A model generated the notes under the pieces. It saw nothing but the letters and a program-made list of their open reading frames with translations, was not told the DNA's origin and made no database searches. The translations under genes were made by a program, and so were the position numbers. This document shows positions 54,485 to 56,051 of a stretch of 56,051 nucleotides of DNA, in pieces. The first letter of the stretch is position 1. Each line of letters opens with the position of its first letter. The DNA comes from Fragilaria crotonensis (lineage: Eukaryota > Bacillariophyta > Fragilariophyceae > Fragilariales > Fragilariaceae), in the NCBI GenBank assembly GCA_022925895.1, contig JAKSYS010000402.1, positions 1-56,051 of the forward strand, in the 5' to 3' direction.

Positions 54485-54966
54485 GAATAAAAACCAAAAA
54501 ACCACTCCGCAAAAAACACCTGCCTGCCAACCCTGCTTTGTGTACGACGTGTGCGTAGAGGTGAGTATGACATACTTGTATACCACTCGCAGGTATGCAC
54601 ACCAGGTAGGAACATATTCGAGTGCATGTGTATGCCGTTAACGCCAACAGAACAATCGCAACGGGGAATGTGATGCACACATAATGTAAGATTCCCATCG
54701 TCAATTAGCTACGCGTGGAATTAATTTTCTACGCAATCTTTGTGTATGGACTCCACATGCTGACGTCAAAAATCGTCACTCTGGTGGTTTCGACTCGGAT
54801 CTCGACCCGGGACATCCGGAATTTACTCTACAAGGAGTTACGGGTTAATGCAATAACGGCAATATTTGAGTTGCTAAATATTATTCAGCCTTCAATACAT
54901 GTATAACGCGCGCGCCATTTGTGCCTTGGCTTGCTCTCGGGGAGGCATGGCGTGCTTACCATCGCA

Positions 54967-55405
54967 TTCTTCTCATGGAAATTCCTAGAAAACAAAATTG
55001 ACAAAATCTTCTCACCAACCCATGATTTCTTCTTCCAGGAAACGTCTTCTCCGGAATTCCTTCTCGTAGAAGATTTTTGTGTGAAAGCGACAGTTTACTG
55101 TTGTGTTGCGTTCTGTCCACATGGCTGTATCTGTTCATACTTCATACTAGCTAGAGAGGTCCGGGCTGGTGTAAATACGATACAAATTTCCCTATTTAAC
55201 CCCAGTACCGGATCTGAGCCCAACGGTCTGTTCAAAGTGAAACGGGACTCGCATGGTATGTGTGGCTGGTAAATGGCTTTCGTAGAGCGCTACGTACCAT
55301 CCTCGCTAGTTTTCGGTTTCTTGTGCTTTTCGTGAACAACAAATGTCCGTGTACTTGACCATTTTTGCAAACAACAAAATTGACAAATTCTTCTCATGGA
55401 ATTTT
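54967..55405. repeat. Imperfect direct repeats about 380-420 bp apart
   Basis: AACAAAATTGACAAAATCTT near 54991 recurs near 55373 with one change, followed by CTCA in both. TTCTTCTCATGGAA with a TTCCT tail occurs at 54967 and 55389. The two words are in swapped order in the two copies, so this is a rearranged duplication rather than a simple tandem repeat. Confidence 0.55.
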
Positions 55406-56051
55406 CCTGGATACACTTTCTTCTTACGAATGCCATCAAAATTGTCGGCTGACCGGCTCGCATGCATTGAGTGACGCCAGCCATACTTAATGACGTTACA
55501 ATTAAAACGGTTGTATAACCGAATATATCTAGTCCATGTAACTCTAAAACGGAGAATGGTTTCGGGTGTAAGAAGGAATTCCGGATGTCCCCGGTGGTCG
55601 GACACTGCAGGCTGCTGGAGAGAAGGTATTGGTACGGTATAAAACCTGCAGTATAATACCTCCGGTAGCGGTGGTAACCTTTTATCAAACCCTGCGCCGT
55701 ATCACGTATCATTCAATCATTATACTCATATATGTAGTAATCCTTTATATTTCACATGATACTACTGTACTGGGATTATATGAATTTCACTATTATGAAT
55801 ATCATGAATCATGAATTGTCTCATGGAAACGTTTTGGTGACCAGGACGGCGTGTGTGACGTCGGCATACTACCGTATTTCACGGAGATTTGTATGCCCAC
55901 CAAATGTTCATCGAGGGGTTCCGGAACATCCCACCAAATTTTCATCGAAAATGTCAGATGGATAAAGGGAATCCGTGAAAAATTTATGTCGGGCTGACTA
56001 CGGAAAAAAAGGAAAATGAATATTTAAACTCGTCTTCTGATCATTAGAGTT

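Larger units (their letters stand above)
52434..56051. other. Terminal non-coding region with hairpins and short repeats
   Basis: No intact gene was recognised on either strand. Bases 52600-53880 are rich in GTAC words. Bases 54073-54530 hold two A-rich hairpins and 10-base A6CACC-type repeats, and 54960-55470 holds a partly duplicated segment; these are listed separately. The short open frames have no domain features. Confidence 0.5.

Noticed and set aside
1..56051. CRISPR arrays, rRNA genes, tRNA genes
   Set aside because: No regularly spaced identical repeats, no rRNA-like stretch, and no convincing tRNA T-loop plus anticodon arrangement were seen by eye. A tRNA scan was not possible.

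Overview
The window looks like nuclear DNA of a diatom, probably a pennate one. Two genes encode proteins that begin with a signal peptide followed by the Phe-containing cleavage motif that diatoms use for import into the complex plastid (VAA|F at 18660 on the minus strand, and SHAFAP near 19700). Two heat shock factor genes lie close together, as expected from the expanded HSF family of diatoms. Introns are few and short (about 86-130 bases). A Ty1/copia LTR retrotransposon occupies much of the window. I cannot name the species from sequence alone.

Layout. Bases 1-7914 hold two plus-strand HSF genes about 4 kb apart. Bases 7915-14898 hold no intact gene. Bases 14899-24361 are a compact gene block: an LRR protein (+), a PHS1/HACD-like dehydratase (-), a plastid protein with a degenerate Rieske-like domain (-), a plastid-targeted methyltransferase (+) and a two-module berberine-bridge-type flavoprotein (+). 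Bases 24697-48974 are one copia insertion: 898-bp LTRs differing at three positions, a GAATT target duplication on both sides, a primer binding site next to the 5' LTR, a purine tract before the 3' LTR, and Gag, protease, integrase, RT and RNase H in copia order. Its 5' part carries an unusual coding extension of about 4.7 kb before Gag. Bases 31454-43709 are a second transposon inserted into the gag gene of the first. It has 10-bp perfect terminal inverted repeats and carries a Plavaka/CACTA-like transposase (+), a very long minus-strand gene with an HxD...H domain resembling 2-oxoglutarate/Fe(II) dioxygenases, and a third plus-strand gene of unknown function. Bases 49191-52433 hold a RING-like membrane protein gene and a spermidine-synthase-like gene with a signal peptide. 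The last 3.6 kb are non-coding, with hairpins and short repeats.

The most interesting item is the 12.3-kb nested transposon: it pairs a cut-and-paste transposase with a candidate nucleic-acid-modifying dioxygenase and an unidentified partner, and the three genes are separated by a region of repeated short inverted motifs. The main caution is that many reading frames, in host genes and in both elements, are broken by apparent one-base gains or losses, several of them in or next to homopolymer runs. Residual assembly error is as good an explanation as pseudogenization, so frame breaks are reported as observations rather than proof of inactivity.
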